Shown here in pieces: positions 4,347 to 5,489 of a DNA stretch of 5,489 nucleotides. The notes beneath the pieces are model-generated. The model did not search any database. It saw nothing but the letters and a program-made list of their open reading frames with translations, and was not told where the DNA came from. Origin of the DNA: Actinomycetota bacterium (lineage in GTDB: Bacteria > Actinomycetota > Actinomycetes > S36-B12 > UBA5976); assembly GCA_009923375.1 (NCBI GenBank), contig RFTO01000090.1, positions 1 to 5,489 on the forward strand, in the 5' to 3' direction. The translations under genes were made by a program, and so were the position numbers. Position 1 is the first letter of the stretch. Each line of letters begins with the position of its first letter.

Positions 4347-5489
4347 CGAAGATCAGGTTGACCGAGTACGAGCCGTTGTTGACCTGATCTTGCTGGGAGC
4401 TGGTTGCAGCCATAGCAGCCGAAGTGGCGGCGAAGGTAGCAATCACCTGAACGGATGCACCCTTGGCGACAGTGAAGTCGTTCTTAGAGAACGTCACGTT
4501 GTAACCAGCAGGGGCAGCTTCGATAGCCGAGCTTAGGTGAACAGTGGTTGCTGCACCAGTCTGGTTGTCAACGGTCAGTAGTCGCGTCACCGAGACTGCG
4601 TTGTCCTCGCGGACACCGAAGGAAAGGCTTGTGTCGCCATCCTTGGAGATGGTGGTTGGGTAGACCAACAGGCCGTTACTGATCGCAGCCGCAGGCTGAA
4701 TCAAACCGTTACCCATCACACGGGTGATGCCATTCCACTTTGCCGCATCCTTGGTTGCGTTGTTGACAACGGCGGCCTTGGTCTGAGCAGCAGTCCAGGT
4801 CGGGTGAGCCGAGCGCACGAGTGCAACGTCACCAGTGGCGTGCGGAGCAGCCATCGAAGTGCCAGACATGGTCTCGGCGCCGTTACCGGTTCCGAGCGCT
4901 GCCGACACGACGCTGACGCCAGGGGAGGAGATGTCAGGCTTGAAGCCTGCATCGCCGAATCGCGGTCCACCAGATGAGAAGGACGCGGCCTGGGTTGCGG
5001 TCGGGTTAGGAACGCCGCCGGCGGTGATGCTCACCGTTGCGCCGTGCATTGCCCGCCAGTTGGTGAGGTTCGTTGTCGTCAAAGCAGCGTTGGTGTAGTA
5101 CTGCGTCGAATAGATTGGGATGTCCATCGGCTCGGCGCCGAATGTGATGCCCGAGAGGTACGCGTTCTTGTTCGCGTTGTTTTGCATGATGATGAGGCCT
5201 GCAGCGCCCGCAAGGCGAGCGTTGTGCAGCTTCTCTTGGAACGTGCAGGTTCCACGCTGAACAATCAGCATCTTGCCGGTCAGATCGATGCCATTCCACG
5301 GGCTGACGCCTGCGGTGAGGCAGCCTAGGCGGCTGTTGTTGGTGATCGACTGATTCATGTTGGTGGAGTAGAACGGCATCGATGCAGGTGCATCCAAGGT
5401 GCCGAGCTTCATGCCGTAACCGGTGTGACCCGCGCCATCGTTCACGGTGATACCTGGGAACGTGGTGGCGCCGTCAACTGCTGCGACTG
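4324..5489 (-). CDS. Subtilisin-like (S8) serine protease with PA domain, partial
   Basis: Open from the right edge (first full codon at 5485-5487) to a TAA at 4324-4326, about 387 codons. The true start, signal peptide, catalytic Asp and His and oxyanion Asn should lie beyond the window; the GTG at 5443-5445 is internal, since the frame continues upstream with protein-like sequence. In order: a protease-associated (PA) domain at about 5060-5400 (KMLIVQRGTCTFQEKLHNAR, then GAAGLIIMQNN); the end of the S8 catalytic domain with SSGGPRFGDAGFKPDISSPG and the serine motif GTSMAAPHATG, whose Ser codon is at 4855-4857; the following helix HPTWTAAQTKAAV; and a beta-rich, Fn3-like region (about 4400-4680). 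A PA domain inserted before the catalytic Ser is the lactocepin/Vpr-type layout. Such enzymes are exported and degrade proteins outside the cell. The frame ends early, in SVNLIFGVGNAHR, and the expected C-terminal region continues in another frame from about 4346. Confidence 0.88.
   Translation of the reverse strand, partial: VAAVDGATTFPGITVNDGAGHTGYGMKLGTLDAPASMPFYSTNMNQSITNNSRLGCLTAGVSPWNGIDLTGKMLIVQRGTCTFQEKLHNARLAGAAGLIIMQNNANKNAYLSGITFGAEPMDIPIYSTQYYTNAALTTTNLTNWRAMHGATVSITAGGVPNPTATQAASFSSGGPRFGDAGFKPDISSPGVSVVSAALGTGNGAETMSGTSMAAPHATGDVALVRSAHPTWTAAQTKAAVVNNATKDAAKWNGITRVMGNGLIQPAAAISNGLLVYPTTISKDGDTSLSFGVREDNAVSVTRLLTVDNQTGAATTVHLSSAIEAAPAGYNVTFSKNDFTVAKGASVQVIATFAATSAAMAATSSQQDQVNNGSYSVNLIFGVGNAHR
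4327..4352 (-). other. Frameshift site within the protease gene
   Basis: The upstream frame stops at TAA 4324-4326 and the downstream frame is only open after TGA 4353-4355, so the shift must fall within these 26 bases. The downstream frame is +1 relative to the upstream one, so removing one base, or restoring two, would rejoin them. A lost CA unit in the short CACAC run (minus strand, about 4331-4335) would do it and give a join reading GNAHTGNGSAF. No homopolymer or classic slippery site is present. It may be a true mutation or a sequence error. Confidence 0.75.
4328..4348 (-). repeat. Inverted repeat spanning the frame break
   Basis: On the minus strand CGGTGT (4343-4348) pairs with ACACCG (4328-4333) around a nine-base loop. 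The hairpin covers most of the interval in which the reading frame must change. A 6-bp stem is short and could be chance. Confidence 0.35.
4349..4391 (-). repeat. 10-bp inverted repeat just upstream of the frame break
   Basis: AAGATCAGGT (plus strand 4349-4358) is perfectly complementary to ACCTGATCTT (4382-4391), with 23 bases between. It lies inside the coding sequence and directly abuts the smaller inverted repeat at 4328-4348. In the protease mRNA the two would form back-to-back hairpins. By rough reckoning, a 10-bp match at this spacing could occur by chance about once in a few windows of this size. Confidence 0.45.

Noticed and set aside
4324..4352. Programmed ribosomal frameshift in the protease gene
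   Set aside because: No slippery heptamer, homopolymer or typical +1 shift codon is visible, and the stronger hairpin is 5' of the site. A plain indel or sequence error is simpler.
4216..4536. Plus-strand open frame of 106 codons across the protease frame break
   Set aside because: Antisense to two protein-like segments of the protease; no motif, and its position over the break is incidental.

Overview
The window looks like a chromosomal segment from an actinobacterium (Actinomycetota) of fairly high but not extreme GC. The lineage clues are a DUF4916-type Nudix protein next to an ABC ATPase, a pairing I remember as conserved in actinobacteria (mycobacterial Rv3040c/Rv3041c, from memory); a uracil-DNA glycosylase with GQDPYP in place of the usual GQDPYH, also as I remember from mycobacterial Ung; and probable starts without a Shine-Dalgarno sequence. 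No tRNA, rRNA, transposon or CRISPR array is visible.

Layout. (i) Positions 1-592, minus strand: the 5' part of an unrecognised gene that runs off the left edge. (ii) About 593-694: a gap between divergent genes with a possible leaderless promoter for the plus-strand genes. (iii) 695-3396, plus strand: four tightly spaced genes that probably form one operon: a lone ABC ATPase, a DUF4916 Nudix-fold protein, uracil-DNA glycosylase (ung) and a low-molecular-weight protein tyrosine phosphatase. The gaps are 22, 9 and 37 bases. (iv) 3397-3527: an intergenic stretch between convergent genes, holding a perfect 14-bp GC-rich hairpin that can serve as terminator for both. (v) 3528 to the right edge, minus strand: a secreted subtilisin-like (S8) protease with a PA domain, the catalytic serine and a C-terminal region with a calcium-loop-like motif. 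Its 5' end, including the catalytic Asp and His, lies outside the window. Its reading frame is broken once, between 4327 and 4352.

How the genes fit together. The plus-strand genes look like housekeeping functions: uracil removal from DNA (ung), a Nudix-fold protein whose catalytic box is degenerate, a soluble ABC ATPase with no permease beside it, and a phosphatase. A shared pathway is not evident beyond a loose nucleotide and DNA-maintenance theme for the Nudix and Ung genes. The protease is a separate, exported function.

The most notable points are the single frame break in an otherwise well-conserved protease, with two abutting inverted repeats at the break; the unrecognised minus-strand gene at the left; and the departures from canonical motifs in the Nudix protein and the ABC ATPase, both of which are probably subfamily traits. 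I see no convincing evidence of a new multi-gene system.
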